From contig JAQFVV010006293.1 in assembly GCA_028023455.1 (NCBI GenBank), positions 4,484,059 to 4,548,058 of the forward strand: DNA of 64,000 nt, given 5' to 3'. Both the position numbers and the translations under genes were made by a program. Below the pieces are notes generated by a model. The model was not told where the DNA came from. It ran no database searches and saw nothing but the letters and a program-made list of their open reading frames with translations. Shown here piece by piece: positions 49,671 through 61,450 of the stretch; the stretch's first letter is position 1, and every line of letters begins with the position of its first letter. This DNA is from Epiperipatus broadwayi. Lineage: Eukaryota; Onychophora; Udeonychophora; Euonychophora; Peripatidae.

Positions 49671-52658
49671 TCAAACATTATCAATCCACTGCAGGATGAA
49701 GGTCTCTCCAAGTTTAATCCATCTTCTCCGATCTTTAGCTTCTCTTCTCCACATCACCCCTACACATTTTCTTATTTCATCCATCCATCTTATATGTGGT
49801 CTCCTTCTGGGTCTTTTACAATCTCTTGGAATCCAGTTTAAAATTTCAATTGTCCATCTATTATCATCTCTTCTAGCAATATGTCCAGCCCAACTCCACT
49901 TCAATCTTTTAATTTTTTCAATGAGGTCAGTAACACCTGTTTGTTCTCTTACCCATACATTGCGTTTTCGATCTCTTCTTGTTACTCCCAACATACATCT
50001 CTCCATACTTCTTTGAGTGGTCTGAAGTCTCTGTATTGATCTTCTATTAAGTGTCCAAGTCTCAGATCCATAAGTAAGAACTGGTAAAACACATTTGTTA
50101 AAAACCTTTCTTTTCAAACACATAGGCATATTTCCTTTTAATATCAAGTTATTTCTACCAAAAGCACTCCAACCAAGTTTAATTCTATGATTAATTTCCT
50201 CCATTATGTTTCCATCTGTATTAATAATCTGACCAAGGTATTTGTAACTCTTAACCTCTTCTAATTCACCATAATCAATCTTTATTTTCATATTTTGAGC
50301 AAATCGATTAAACATTACTTTAGTCTTTTTAACATTTATCTTTAGTCCTACTTTCCTACTTTCATCTGATAACTCCTGCAACATTTCCTGCAGCTCTGAA
50401 GCATTATTTGCAAAAACAACTACATCATCTGCGAAATCTAAATGACTTAAATAATCTCCATTTACTTTCACTCCTTTAATTTCCCATTTTAAGCCACAAA
50501 ATACTTCTTGCAGCACTGCTGTAAAAAGTTTTGGAGATATGGAGTCACCTTGTCTTACACCTTTCTCAATGTTGACTTTCCCAGTATCATTATGTAATCT
50601 AATTGTTGCTGTTGCATTTTTATAAATATTCTTTAAAATATGACAATATCCTGGATCTATACCTTGATGATCCAATGCTTTAATCACTGAAGAAATGTTT
50701 ATAGAATCAAATGCCTTTTCATAATCTACAAATCCAAAACATAATGACAACTCATATTCATTTGTCCTTTCTATAACTTCTCTCAATACCTGAATATGAT
50801 CTACTGTACTAAAACCACTTTTAAATCCAGCTTGTTCTCTTGGTTGGTGAAAATCCAAGGTTCTCTGTAGTCGAGTTGTAATTATCTTGGTAAAAATTTT
50901 ATATAAAACTGATAAAAGGCTGATAGGTCTGTAATTTCTAATATCTTCTTTATCACCTTTTTTAAATATTAATATTATTATTGCATTCTTCCAATCATCC
51001 GGTACATCTTTATCATTTAGACATTTGGTATATAACTTTGCTAATATTTTTTCTGTTTCTTCACCTGCTTCTTTTAATATATCAATTATAATTCCATCAT
51101 TACCTGGAGCCTTTCCTTTTTTCATACATTTAATTGCATTTCTCACTTCTTCATTTAAAATTCTGGGCAATTCAGAAGATGTAATAGATATAGGAGGTAC
51201 TTGTTCTTTATTACTATATAATTCTTGATAAAAATCTTCTACCAATTTCATAATGTCATCCCTCTTGTTAGTAATAATTCCATCGACTCTCCTTATTGCA
51301 GATATAAATTTCCTACCAATACCAAAATGTTGTTTTACATTCTTAAGACTTTTATTTTCTTCTACAGCTTTTCTTGCTAGTTCACAGTTATACTTTCTTA
51401 TATCATTTTCAACTCTTTTCCGCACCATTTTACAAAATTCGAGATATTCAATTCTTTTTAATGCATCATTCTTGTATATCTTCATATTCCTTCTTTTCTT
51501 CATAAGTTCTCTAGTCTCAGTAGAAATTTTATTAGTCAATTGCTGCTTTTTTCTACCAGCTATCTTTGTTGCAGTTTTTAAAAGTGTATCAGTTATTTTC
51601 ATATTAATTTCATTCAAATCTGAATCATGTTCAAAATCTACTAATACTTGAAACCGATTTGTAAGTTCTAATTTAAATTCATTAGAATGTTTCTGAAGAT
51701 TAGGAATATCAACTGTAAATATAGTTTTTCTTAATAATTTTTGTCTCTCTAGTTTTACATTAACATGTATCTTACCCCTTACTAATCGATGATCACTTCC
51801 TGTGTTAAATTTATTAAGAACATTACAATCTTGAAATATGTATTTCCTGTTAGTCAAAATATAATCCAATTCTGCTGTACCTTCATTTGGATGCTTCCAT
51901 GTCCATTTCCTTCTAACATTTTTCTCAAAAAAAGAATTCATAATATAAAGTTTTTCCTTCTCTGCAAACTCCACAAGTCTATGTCCTCTCTCATTTCTAT
52001 TACCATAACCAAAATTACCTACAACACTTTCATCTTTCATTTGTTTACCAATTCTAGCATTAAAATCTCCCATAACAATTTTAAAATGTTGTTTACTCTG
52101 ATCAAAAGCCTTTTGTACATCCATATAAAAATCTTCTACTACTTCATCACTGTGAGAACTTGTTGGGGCATAAACCTGAATTATCTGCATTTGATATCTG
52201 CTATTAAGTTGTATAACTAATCTTGCCACTCTGTCTGATACACCATCAATCTCCACAATATTGTTCTTCCACTTTTTATTTATAATGAATCCTACTCCAC
52301 TTGTATTTCCAATATTTGGGCCTTTATAATAGAGCATATGTCCACTTTTTAAATCAATTGTCTCTTCACCTTTTCTTCTAACTTCACAAAGTCCAATAAT
52401 ATCCCATTTAATATAAGAGAGTTCTTCTTCTAATTCTTGCAATCTTCCTTCACTTGAAAGTGATCTGCAGTTGTAAGTACCTAAATAAAAAGTCGTCATC
52501 AAATGGCAGCCTGGGTCCGCCTCCAGGAAATTCTTAGCACCCTCCACCTTCGGCCACCAATTGCTGCCTTGGTTGGTGACTTTACAGCCTCCTGGGATTA
52601 AGGGCCATGCTTTATTTTTGTCTGTCATAATTGTATAATTGGGAAAAATCTTTATCAT
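49671..52658 (-). CDS. RTE-type endonuclease/reverse transcriptase, 995 aa, intact
   Basis: This protein nicks target DNA and reverse-transcribes its own RNA by target-primed reverse transcription in the nucleus. Residues about 57-300 form an APE-type endonuclease. Visible motifs are GTYNCRSL (N63), CEVRRKG (E92), YAPTSSH (Y163), MGDFNARIG (D198, N200), LDYI (D265) and GSDHRLV (D289, H290). Residues about 500-800 form the reverse transcriptase: [51 protein letters not shown] (D645), [12 protein letters not shown] and the catalytic FADD (742-745). A thumb and a basic Trp/Arg-rich C-terminus follow ([26 protein letters not shown]). All expected catalytic residues are present. The length agrees with single-ORF RTE elements. 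The most upstream Met is used; Met11 or Met54 could equally be the start. Long plus-strand frames opposite it are shadows. Confidence 0.93.
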   Translation of the reverse strand: MIKIFPNYTIMTDKNKAWPLIPGGCKVTNQGSNWWPKVEGAKNFLEADPGCHLMTTFYLGTYNCRSLSSEGRLQELEEELSYIKWDIIGLCEVRRKGEETIDLKSGHMLYYKGPNIGNTSGVGFIINKKWKNNIVEIDGVSDRVARLVIQLNSRYQMQIIQVYAPTSSHSDEVVEDFYMDVQKAFDQSKQHFKIVMGDFNARIGKQMKDESVVGNFGYGNRNERGHRLVEFAEKEKLYIMNSFFEKNVRRKWTWKHPNEGTAELDYILTNRKYIFQDCNVLNKFNTGSDHRLVRGKIHVNVKLERQKLLRKTIFTVDIPNLQKHSNEFKLELTNRFQVLVDFEHDSDLNEINMKITDTLLKTATKIAGRKKQQLTNKISTETRELMKKRRNMKIYKNDALKRIEYLEFCKMVRKRVENDIRKYNCELARKAVEENKSLKNVKQHFGIGRKFISAIRRVDGIITNKRDDIMKLVEDFYQELYSNKEQVPPISITSSELPRILNEEVRNAIKCMKKGKAPGNDGIIIDILKEAGEETEKILAKLYTKCLNDKDVPDDWKNAIIILIFKKGDKEDIRNYRPISLLSVLYKIFTKIITTRLQRTLDFHQPREQAGFKSGFSTVDHIQVLREVIERTNEYELSLCFGFVDYEKAFDSINISSVIKALDHQGIDPGYCHILKNIYKNATATIRLHNDTGKVNIEKGVRQGDSISPKLFTAVLQEVFCGLKWEIKGVKVNGDYLSHLDFADDVVVFANNASELQEMLQELSDESRKVGLKINVKKTKVMFNRFAQNMKIKIDYGELEEVKSYKYLGQIINTDGNIMEEINHRIKLGWSAFGRNNLILKGNMPMCLKRKVFNKCVLPVLTYGSETWTLNRRSIQRLQTTQRSMERCMLGVTRRDRKRNVWVREQTGVTDLIEKIKRLKWSWAGHIARRDDNRWTIEILNWIPRDCKRPRRRPHIRWMDEIRKCVGVMWRREAKDRRRWIKLGETFILQWIDNV

Positions 52659-52950
52659 TTACACAAACATTCATTCTGCCTTATCAGGCACTGAGAAGAA
52701 AGACCATGGTGTTTCTTGATCTTAAACTCAGAGGTAAAAAGCCAATAAACTCACCACGCTGGCTAATGCGTGTTGGTGAGCAGCCCATCCATGTTCGTAT
52801 ACTATATGAATAAACATATAGTAATAACAGCTGCAATGACAAGAACGTATGGAGTGGACATTAGGAATTTGCCCTGCTCGGTTCCTTTAAGGCCTCCAAG
52901 AGGAATCAAAGGGTCTCCTTTCAGTTAATAGCAAACTCCTTTCTGCAGCC
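52659..52950 (-). promoter_or_regulatory. 5' leader of the RTE element
   Basis: About 290 bp between the ORF start and the (TA)n flank. It is G+C-richer than host DNA and so probably belongs to the element. RTE elements usually have an internal promoter near the 5' end, but I see no TATA box and infer the role from position only. A 60-codon frame on the other strand is incidental. Confidence 0.5.
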
Positions 52951-54723
52951 ATATATATATATATATATATATACTATAAGTATCAAATTGATTTGAAGTA
53001 CAGTATAGTTTTACATTTTTATTAACTGCACCTATACTAAAATGTTAAAAATAGAGATATTTTTATATTAAAACCTTTTATTTACAATGCACCGAAAAGC
53101 AAAAAGAAAATAATTATTTCTTCAACCGCAATTGAGGTTTTTCAATTTAATTGAAAATAAAAGTGTGAGATTCCAGAAATTAATTAACAGTTCAATAGCA
53201 TGGAATGTATTTTTACATTCATGGTTTTAACTCACTCATTAACTGCTATGTTTAACATTGTTTTGCTGATTTCCCATTCATTTTACAAGAAAAGCCATCC
53301 TGAATAATGTTGCCAACTTTAGATTTTTTTCAAAATAATAAATTAATAATATTTAGATTTAACATTATTGCAATGATGCAAGTGCCTGTCTTTGAAGATC
53401 CTTATTGGTAGTTTTTTCCACTCCACAGGAGAGTGCCTGCTATCAGTTTTGGAAGTTCTATTATTTTATTTTGATTTTGAAAATAAAAACATATATTTTC
53501 TATACTTTTTTATAAATATTTTTTTTTTCACAAAGTATTTGTAAAATATTAATTATTTTTAAAAAATAATTCAGATTTTATTAGAAAATATTTACTTTTA
53601 CAACAAATGAATTGACAAATGGCTGCCATTTGTAATTGAATAATAAAAATACATTTTTTATATTGTTCACTATAGATTATTTTTGTCAATTATAAATATT
53701 TATTTTTTAAAAACTTTCATTTACTATGCCATTTTTTATTTTGGTTGATTGTTCATCAGTTAGTTATTAAATAATTGTTTTAAAAAGTTATGCCAGAGTT
53801 AATGTCTTTATTACTCCATCTACCTGTTACATAAATTGGTAGTGTGTGTGACTTATTTTCAATATGTTTTGAGTTTGGCAATTTTTAAATTATCCCAGTA
53901 GAGTTATTTAAATATAGTAGATGAAGCCTATACATTATTTGAAATTATTTAGATTAAGATGTTATATTCATTTATTTATCTCCTGCTCACAGTAATATTT
54001 TATAAAGTTATTGCTTCCTGAGCTACATTCAGGTGTAAAGGTTATGTGGATGTTGGGGATATGTTGGTGTGTTTTGAGGAACCAGATAATAATCCTGGAT
54101 GGTTCAATGTTATCATTTTTAAAGTTATTGCACTACATTTTATTTTTATTGAAATTAAGTTTATGGTTGAACATTGCATTAACAAGATTCTACAGCTAAA
54201 GCATTAATGATGATCAGCATGTTTCTGTATACCAGCAATATTTTTTATTGTTGTATTCTGATAGATTAGCACTTAGGTATGTGCATCCAATGTTTCATGT
54301 TGTTTATGTGCCTGAAGTTTGGAAGTAGCTAGATAATTAACCTGTTTATAATGGATCTTTTCCAAATCCAGTCACAAAGTTATCTGTTGATTTTTCTTAT
54401 AGCTTTATCATAAGTGATGAATGATTTTATTATTACTTTTGTCTAATTCTGGGTGAACTTGCAGTTAGTCTTATTTTTTTGCTGATCTCTCATGTTCATT
54501 TTTTCACAGTTATTCACCTTGATTATTCCATAGGTATGATCTCATCTTCTTGTAATTCAGGTTTAATATGTTCTATATGGGTATAAATGGCTACTCAACT
54601 ATGAGACCATAACATTTCTTCTCTGTCTGTAGAGTTACAATGTATAAAAATAAAATATGTTCGCTTTTTTTAAATTACCAATTATATCACTGTATCACTT
54701 TCTATATTAAAGAGTTTAGTAAA
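52951..54723. other. AT-rich DNA with a (TA)n tract at its left edge
   Basis: (TA)n lies at 52951-52972. Around 53990-54600 complexity is higher, but no frame, motif or repeat match was recognised; it may be an old repeat. Confidence 0.45.

Positions 54724-54785
<62 letters not shown>
54724..54785. repeat. (TA)n microsatellite
   Basis: About 60 bp of uninterrupted TA directly abutting the inverted array. Frames reading YIYIYI through it on both strands are artefacts. Confidence 0.98.
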
Positions 54786-54788
<3 letters not shown>

Positions 54789-56563
54789 CAATAGATGGCA
54801 TTTTACCAAAAATACCATCAAGCATAGGTTTGTTTAAATAAATGTCAGAGTAAGCATTCACTATTTCTATTGTTAATTCCACCTTCAGATCATGATTTCA
54901 AGCTGATTTGCTATCATCAGTGAAGGGTAGGAATAAGAAACTAGATCTAAACACTAACTCTGAGCATTTATGAAACAATTTCTATTCAGCTTGCAAGCGT
55001 GAATTTTTTAGACACGTAATGTCTTCAAACTCAGCATAGCAAGCCAGATAGCTATATGGGTCTGATATCAGTTCAGTATCACCACATAGTAGAAGCCTCT
55101 GCAATATATATCATTGCAAGAAAACCTCAAAAGGTACATTTATGAAAAACAAAAACAAGTTAAACTTGCTAATGCTTGTATTTATGATCAATAGATGGCG
55201 TTTTACCAAAAACACCATTAAGCGTAGGTTTGTTTACATAAACATCAGAGTAAGCATTCACTATCTCTATCATTAATTCCACCTTCAGATCATGATTTCA
55301 AGCTGATTTGCTATCATCAGTGAAGGGTAGGAATAAGAAACTAGATCTAAACACTAACTCTGAGCATTTATTAAACAATTTCTATTCAGCTTGCAAGCAT
55401 GAATTTTTTAGACATGTAATGTCTTCAAACTCAGCATAGCAAGCCAGATAGCTATATGGGTCTGATATCAGTTCAGTATCACCACATATTAGAAGCCTCT
55501 GCAATATATATCATTGCAAAAAATTGTTTCATAAATGCTCAGAGTTAGTGTTTAGATCTAGTTTCTTATTCCTACCTTCACTGATGATAGCAAATCAGCT
55601 TGAATTCATGATCTGAAGGTGGAATTAACAATAGAGATAGTAAACGCTTACTATGACATTTATGTAAACAAACCTACACTTGATGGTGTTTTTAGTAAAA
55701 TGCCATCTATTGATCATAAATACAAGCATTAGCAAGTTTAACTTGTTTTTTTGTTTTTCATAAATGTACCTTTTGAGGTTTTCTTGCAAAGATATATATT
55801 GCAGAGGCTTCTACTATGTGGTGATACTGAACTGATATCAGACCCATATAGCTATCTGGCTTGCTATGCTGAGTTTGAAGACATTATGTGTCTAAAAAAT
55901 TCACGCTTGCAAGCTGAATAGAAATTGTTTCATAAATGCTCAGAGTTAGTGTTTAGATCTAGTTTCTTATTCCTACCCTTCACTGATGATAGCAAATCAG
56001 CTTGAATTCATGATCTGAAGGTGGAATTAATGATAGAGATAGTGAATGCTTACTCTGATGTTTATGTAAACAAACCTACGCTTGTCAGTGTTTTGGGTAA
56101 AACACCATCTATTGATCATAAATACAAGTGTTAGCAAGTTTAACTTGTTTTTTTGTTTTTCATAAATGTACCTTTTGAGGTTTTCTTGCAATGATATATA
56201 TTGCAGAGGCTTCTACTATGTGGTGATACTGAACTGATATCAGACCCATATAGCTATCTGGCTTGCTATGCTGAGTTTGAAGACATTACATGTCTAAAAA
56301 ATTCATGCTTGCAAGCTGAATAGAAATTGTTTCATAAATGCTCAGAGTTAGTGTTTAGATCTAGTTTCTTATTCTATTCTTCACTGATGATAGGAAATCA
56401 GCATGAAATCATCATCTGAAGATGGAATTAACGATAGAGATAGTGAATGCTTACTCTGACATTTATGTAAACAAACCTACACTTGACAATGTTTTTGGTA
56501 AAACGCCATCTATTGATCATAAATACAAGTGTTAGCAAGTTTAACTTGTTTTTTTTTTTTCAT
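54784..56563. repeat. Inverted array of about 400-bp units (1.8-kb imperfect palindrome)
   Basis: Forward units: 54784-55183 (400 bp) and 55184-55521 (truncated). Orientation then switches: inverted partial 55522-55717, inverted full units 55718-56119 and 56120-56520, and a partial 56521-56563. Units start with ATGATCAATAGATGGC and contain CAAGCTGATTTGCTATCATC, CTAGATCTAAACACTAACTC and ATGGGTCTGATATCAGTTC. Identity between units is high, with scattered transitions. The unit has no long ORF. It may be a satellite-like repeat or a transposon that expanded by head-to-tail duplication and inversion. Confidence 0.9.
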
Positions 56564-57534
56564 ATATATACAATTTAAATGTGTCTATTGCTTTTGAATG
56601 GAATGTTGATTTAAACAGTTTGCTTTATTTTTATTGCAGAATAATAAATAAAATAAAATAATTGAATGTTTGGTTGCCTGGGGGAATGGTGGGGTGAAGG
56701 AAGAATTATGTGATATTTATGCTAAAGATTGATCTTTAATCAAGGAAGTTACCTTATCACTGTGCTAAAATTTATTGTTTTATCAAATATATTATCTAAA
56801 TGATAAATAATAAATCATATAATTTTAGTTTTGCAGTTACAACTAATAAAAAAATAAAACAAATTAAACAACAGTTAATTTTTAGTAATTAAAAAATTAA
56901 AACATCACTTTCTAGTTTTTGTTTTTAATATAAAATGAAACTTTTTATTAAAAAATATATATATATTGATGTTGAAAAGTCATTCAACAAATAATTAATG
57001 TTAAAACTAAAATCTGCTTTTTAAAAATTTTGACACAAACTTTAAAGTATAAAAAAAAAAACAAATAAATAATCCAAACATTCACTGTTTGAAATTAAAA
57101 TGCAAACACAATGATTTGAATTCAGAAATAGCAAACTGTAAATAATTTCTAGTAAAAAAAGGACAAAACAAAGTTAAGAAAACATTTAAAGATAGCATTG
57201 CTTATGTATTATTTAAAAATAACTAAAGAAATTAAGATATGATATGATGTAACATAAAATAATTCTAGACAAAAACAAGATTGGGACTGTGGATCATAAA
57301 AAGCCTTTTCACTTCTTTTTATATATTTAAACATAGGCAAAATGTAAAATTATGGATATTTTGGGGGACAAATCCTAACAACATTAACAATAAAGTCATT
57401 TAATTATTCGGAATGAGTCAAATGTTTATATTATGGCTAAATGAGTTGAAGATTTAAGTTTGTTCATAGATGTATAACTGACACTTTCAAATTATAGATT
57501 CCCTGAACCTTTTCTAAAATAAATTTACTTATTG
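56564..57534. other. AT-rich DNA without recognisable gene
   Basis: Low-complexity A/T-rich sequence; nothing recognised. Confidence 0.5.
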
Positions 57535-57650
57535 CATCATGTATAAGTTATGATAAACAGAGCGGCCAAAATTAAAAAAATATTAATCACAATGAACAAT
57601 TTGCCAAGCTTTTCTAGTACAGTATACCAGAATCATGGAGACATATATGA
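57535..57650 (-). mobile_element. Penelope-like 3' tail fragment, inverted relative to 59180-59285
   Basis: This segment is the reverse complement (about 80 percent by eye) of the tail of the PLE remnant at 59180-59285. The shared core includes ATATTAATCACAATGAACAA and TTTGCCAAG. PLEs often carry terminal repeats in inverted or direct arrangements, so this may be the partner repeat of the same insertion or an independent fragment. Confidence 0.7.
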
Positions 57651-57724
57651 ATATGTTTAATGTATTTAATCAGAATTCTGATTTGTCATGGACTATTAAG
57701 TTTGAATGTGATGGTGTTTTAAAG

Positions 57725-58360
57725 TCATCACCAACCATTACCAATCCACTGCAGGATGAAGGTCTCTCCAAGTTCAATCCATCTTCTCCAATCTTTAGTT
57801 TCTCTTCTCCAATCTTTAGTTTCTCTTCTCCACATCACCCCTGCACACGTTCTTATTTCATTCATCCATCTCATATGTTTGTCTCTTTCTGGGTCTTTTA
57901 CAACCTCTTGGAATCTAGTTTAAGATTTCAATTGTTCATCTATTATCATCTCTTCTAAAAATATGTCCAGCCCAACTCTACTTCAATATTTTAATTTTTT
58001 CAATGAGGTCAGTAACACCTGTTTGTTCTCTTACCCATATATTGCATTTTTGATTTCTTCTTGTTACTCCCAATATGCATCTCTCTATACTTCTTTGAGT
58101 GGTCTGAAGTTTCTGTATTGCTCTTCTATTAAATGACCAAATCTCAGATCTATAAGTAAGAACTGATAAAACACATTTATTAAAAACCTTCCTTTTCAAA
58201 CATACAGGCATATTTCTTTTTAGTATCGAGTTATTTCTACCAAAAGCATTCCAAGCAAGTTTAATTCTATGACTAATTTCATCCATTATGTTTTCATTTG
58301 TATTAATAATCTGACCAAAGTATTTATAACTTTTTAACTTCTTCTAACTCATCATAATCT
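57725..58360 (-). pseudogene. 5'-truncated RTE copy (3' end only)
   Basis: This matches the last about 200 codons and 3' end of the intact RTE element in order: [15 protein letters not shown]-like [26 protein letters not shown]-like LTYRSEIW and [16 protein letters not shown] 102-codon frame is open (57978-58286). The C-terminus beyond it is broken, and a 21-bp motif around CTTCTCCAATCTTTAGTTTC is duplicated in tandem (about 57783-57830). It lacks the endonuclease and the polymerase core, as usual for LINE copies that stop reverse transcription early. Confidence 0.88.
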
Positions 58361-58384
58361 TAACATATTTAGATGTAAATGTAT

Positions 58385-59285
58385 AAAAATGACGTAATAT
58401 GTTTGGGTATAAAATGCTTGTTAAACCATTAAATGTAAAGGGTTTTATACATCCATTAATGAATGTTCCTTTGAATTATAAAATGGCTGAATTCAAGTGT
58501 TTTTTGTATTGAAATTTGCATCTTTGTAAATTTGAAGCAGATAGAAAAAGAAATATTGAGAATTATATTTATGACATGATAGGTGTGGGATACAAAACAA
58601 ACTATATTACACAGATAGTTGAGTTTGTTTTATGATAATGTGAAGTCTAAACATAAATTGGATGTAAATAATAAAATGGTCAAAAAGTGGTTTTCTTTAG
58701 CATATGTGTTATCTATAAGTAAGAAATTGAAAAATATAATTGGTAAAGATTATAATATAAGATTCCATTCACCTTTGTGTTTAAATAGACTAAAAGATAA
58801 TTCAAAGAATGGTGTGGAAGAAATGAATAGATATGAAGTAGTTTATTCCATTGCCTACAAAGAAATTAGTTGTAGTGCTATTTATTACAGGGAAACGAAG
58901 GCAAATGTTTTAACGTTATTACAACAGCATATTTATCAGTATAAAAAGTCTAAAAGTGATTTACAGATTAATTCTGATTTTTCGAGTCATGAAAATAGTT
59001 GTGAACATGAGTTTTATCCTCAAAATATTACTACTATGTGCAATGAATCAAATGATAGAAAGAGGAAATTAAAAGAGGCTGGGTTTATTGTAATGTCTAA
59101 AAACATTATCAGTCAGCGTAACACTAGTGTTTCACTGAGCATTCACTGGAATATTAACCGCTCAGTTTCATCATGTCACCATAATTCTGATATACTGTAC
59201 CGAAAGCACTTGGCAAATTGTTCATTGTGATTAATATTTTTTGAATTTTGGCTGTTCTGTTCATCACGATTTATACGTGATGAAT
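58385..59285 (+). pseudogene. 5'-truncated Penelope-like element with GIY-YIG-like ORF
   Basis: A 203-codon frame (58619-59230) is preceded in another frame by a PLE thumb-like segment: HPLMNVPLNYKMAEFKCFL, then YKTNYITQIVEFVL. In the frame, VYSIAYKEISCSAIYYRETK aligns in style with the VY.I.C..C...YIGETKR motif. It is followed by a basic H-containing stretch (SSHENSCEHEF), NDRKRKLKEAGFI and SLSIHWNINRS, matching the usual C-terminal order of GIY-YIG PLE proteins. The GIY-YIG core is altered (IYYRET), a cysteine is lost and the N-terminal RT is missing, so activity is unlikely. The start codon at 58619 is arbitrary. The tail (59180-59285) is repeated in inverted form at 57535-57650. Confidence 0.72.
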
Positions 59286-60940
59286 AATTTTCATTATCTG
59301 ACAGAGTTTTTATGTATTATTTATTTATTGCATAAATAAATGCAAAAATTAGATTAAATAGCATTTGTCATTAATAACGTTTCATATTAAAAAATAAAAA
59401 GTAATCTTTTTTTTTTTTGTAAATATACCAACATTATTAAATATATATATATTTTTAAAAAAATATATATATATATTAAAAAAATCCTTCTGCACTATAA
59501 AAACAAAGAAATATTAACATTTTAAAATATAAGTAAACACATTTACTGAACTTAGTATTTAGAAGTAGTAAAAAAATATTCAAATCTGTTTTTATTGTAA
59601 TATTTAATTAATAATTTGAAAAATAATGTCAAATAAAAAACAAAAATTAGATTAAAACATTTTCAAAAGTAAAATGAATAAGAATCTTTTAATGCAATAT
59701 ATTTAATTTAATCCATTTTAGTTTTTTTTTAAAAATTATGCTAATGATACTAATTTATTCACCAATAATGGATTTAAATTTTAATTCCTAAAAATTTTCC
59801 AGCAATTTTCTTTTAATATTTTGTCATTTCTACAAAATGCACATTAACAAAGTTTGATTCTATGAATATCTTCATGTGTTATAAATGTTTTCTAATTAAT
59901 TATTATCATTCTTATTTTATGCAAATTTGGAAAGACATCAAACATTTTTTTAACTTTTGTCTGTCTTTAGTGCTACTTTGTGATTTTCATGTATTGATGT
60001 TATACATTTTCTGTTTATTTAAAAATACTTTTATAATGTTTCCATAAATATCCAAGTTTTTCCAATAATCAAAACATTAATATCATCAAACTTTACTGAC
60101 TTCAAAAGCTATAATTATATAAATTCCCAGAAGTTCTTATATCACTGGAAGTGAAATACAATTCAATAAATTATATTTTTATTATATTCTCTTGGTCATT
60201 ATAGTATTATATCACTAAATAAAAGTCATTCAAAACAATTTTTTTTTAATAAAAACTCTTCAAGATAAAAATATTCCTATTGTAAATGGAAACTAGTTTG
60301 GTATTGTGATAAATTTAATTTATGGTTTAGGTGTTCATTATTACTTTTATTTAAAATTTAAGTCTAATATGTTTTTGTGAGAGAATATTATAAACAATTG
60401 AAAGTATGAAAATGCTTATCTAAAATGATATTTATATTTATGTGAAAAAACCTAGTTGATTATTCTAGTGTGATATTTATCTGAAAACCATACTATTGAT
60501 ATTTTAATGAGCTGAAGATCACTGTTTATACTATAAAACAATTGTCCAGAAGAATATATGGAATAATTATTTCAACATGTTGTCAAAGATAATAAAAAAT
60601 GTTACAATTAAAATTGATTGGCTGGTTGTATAAATTTTATTAAGCAATCTTAATTTATATATCTATTTAAATGTAATATTTTTCATGGGTTAATACAGGG
60701 GATAACCAAAGGTAACTAGAATTTTGTAATAAAACACTGTTTATTTTTAAGAATTATAACTTTAATTTCTTTCAAATTATTAGGTCTAAACATGTTTTGT
60801 ATTTTTCAAAGGAAAGTGATGCCTTTTAACACCTCCAATATTTTTCTCACCATTTCTAAGTTCACAGAAACTGAGACATTTTAGATTGGAGAGATTTAAA
60901 AAATCACATTTAGTGAGAAAATATGAATGATAAACTGGAT
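59286..60940. other. AT-rich DNA without recognisable gene
   Basis: Poly(T), TA tracts and low-complexity sequence. A 61-codon frame at 59862 is compositionally trivial. Confidence 0.5.
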
Positions 60941-61120
60941 AAATAAATAATCAATCAAATAAAATTGAAATAAACAACTATTAATAAGTATATTTAAAGT
61001 TATCAAACCGGCTTTCATCTCCATTGAGGTCTCAATGGAGATGAAAGCCGGTTTGATAAGTATTTAAATATACTTATTAATAATTGTTTATTTCAATCTT
61101 ATTTGATTGATTATTTATTT
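60941..61120. mobile_element. Near-perfect hairpin element, about 180 bp
   Basis: Arms of about 88 bp are almost exactly complementary around a 2-base centre (CCATTGAG GT CTCAATGG at 61021-61038), with AAAGCCGGTTTGATAA and its complement further out. It has no internal sequence, so it is a foldback or hairpin MITE. A 13-mer, TGATAAACTGGAT, occurs on both sides (60928-60940 and 61179-61191), but about 58 bp separates it from the right arm. Confidence 0.8.
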
Positions 61121-61201
61121 ATGTGTTTGTGACAACATTATGGACAAATGAATTATATTGGATATTTGACCATCATAGTGATAAACTGGATCATGCTGAA
61201 T

Positions 61202-61450
61202 CTAATTAAAAATTCTTTCACACTCAAGCTTTTGAGAGATGACACTTTGTTGAAGCTTGCACTTTTTTCTTTGCCACATAATGGAACATTTACCTTTTAT
61301 TGTATCACATAAATGTTTCGGAACTTGCAGATAAAATGCCTGGCCATTATGAGTTATATCTAAGAGAAAAGTACTATTTGTGTTTAAAAAAATCAGCATT
61401 GTTTTCACTTTAGACTTCACTTGAGATGCTTTTAGGGACATTATAAATTT
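61202..61450 (-). pseudogene. Mariner-like transposase fragment
   Basis: A 79-codon minus-strand frame contains SKVKTMLIFLNT, HNGQAFYLQVPKHL, and IMWQRKKCKLQQ. In mariner transposases the order is SKVKTMLI.FFD..G, then GQT.N..FY..VL..L, then W...W.L.HDNA. The block with the second catalytic aspartate (HDNA) is replaced by QQSVIS, and the helix-turn-helix and C-terminal portions are absent. It is a dead fragment of a DD34D cut-and-paste transposon. Confidence is moderate because the fragment is short. Confidence 0.6.

Larger units (their letters stand above)
49655..52950 (-). mobile_element. Nearly full-length RTE-type non-LTR retrotransposon
   Basis: A minus-strand element of about 3.3 kb. 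The 5' leader starts near 52950 (GGCTGCAGAAAGGAGTTTGC), and one long ORF (52658-49671) follows. The 3' end is a short UTR with a (GAT)n tail (49655-49671), which is typical of RTE-type elements that lack poly(A) and end in short tandem repeats. (TA)n tracts lie at both edges and prevent a clear reading of the target-site duplication. An open ORF with intact catalytic motifs suggests it is young or was recently active. Confidence 0.9.

Noticed and set aside
49696-52220. Several plus-strand frames of 67-143 codons
   Set aside because: They lie antisense to the intact RTE ORF and have no features of their own.
54640-54882. YIYIYI-containing frames on both strands
   Set aside because: Produced by the (TA)n microsatellite.
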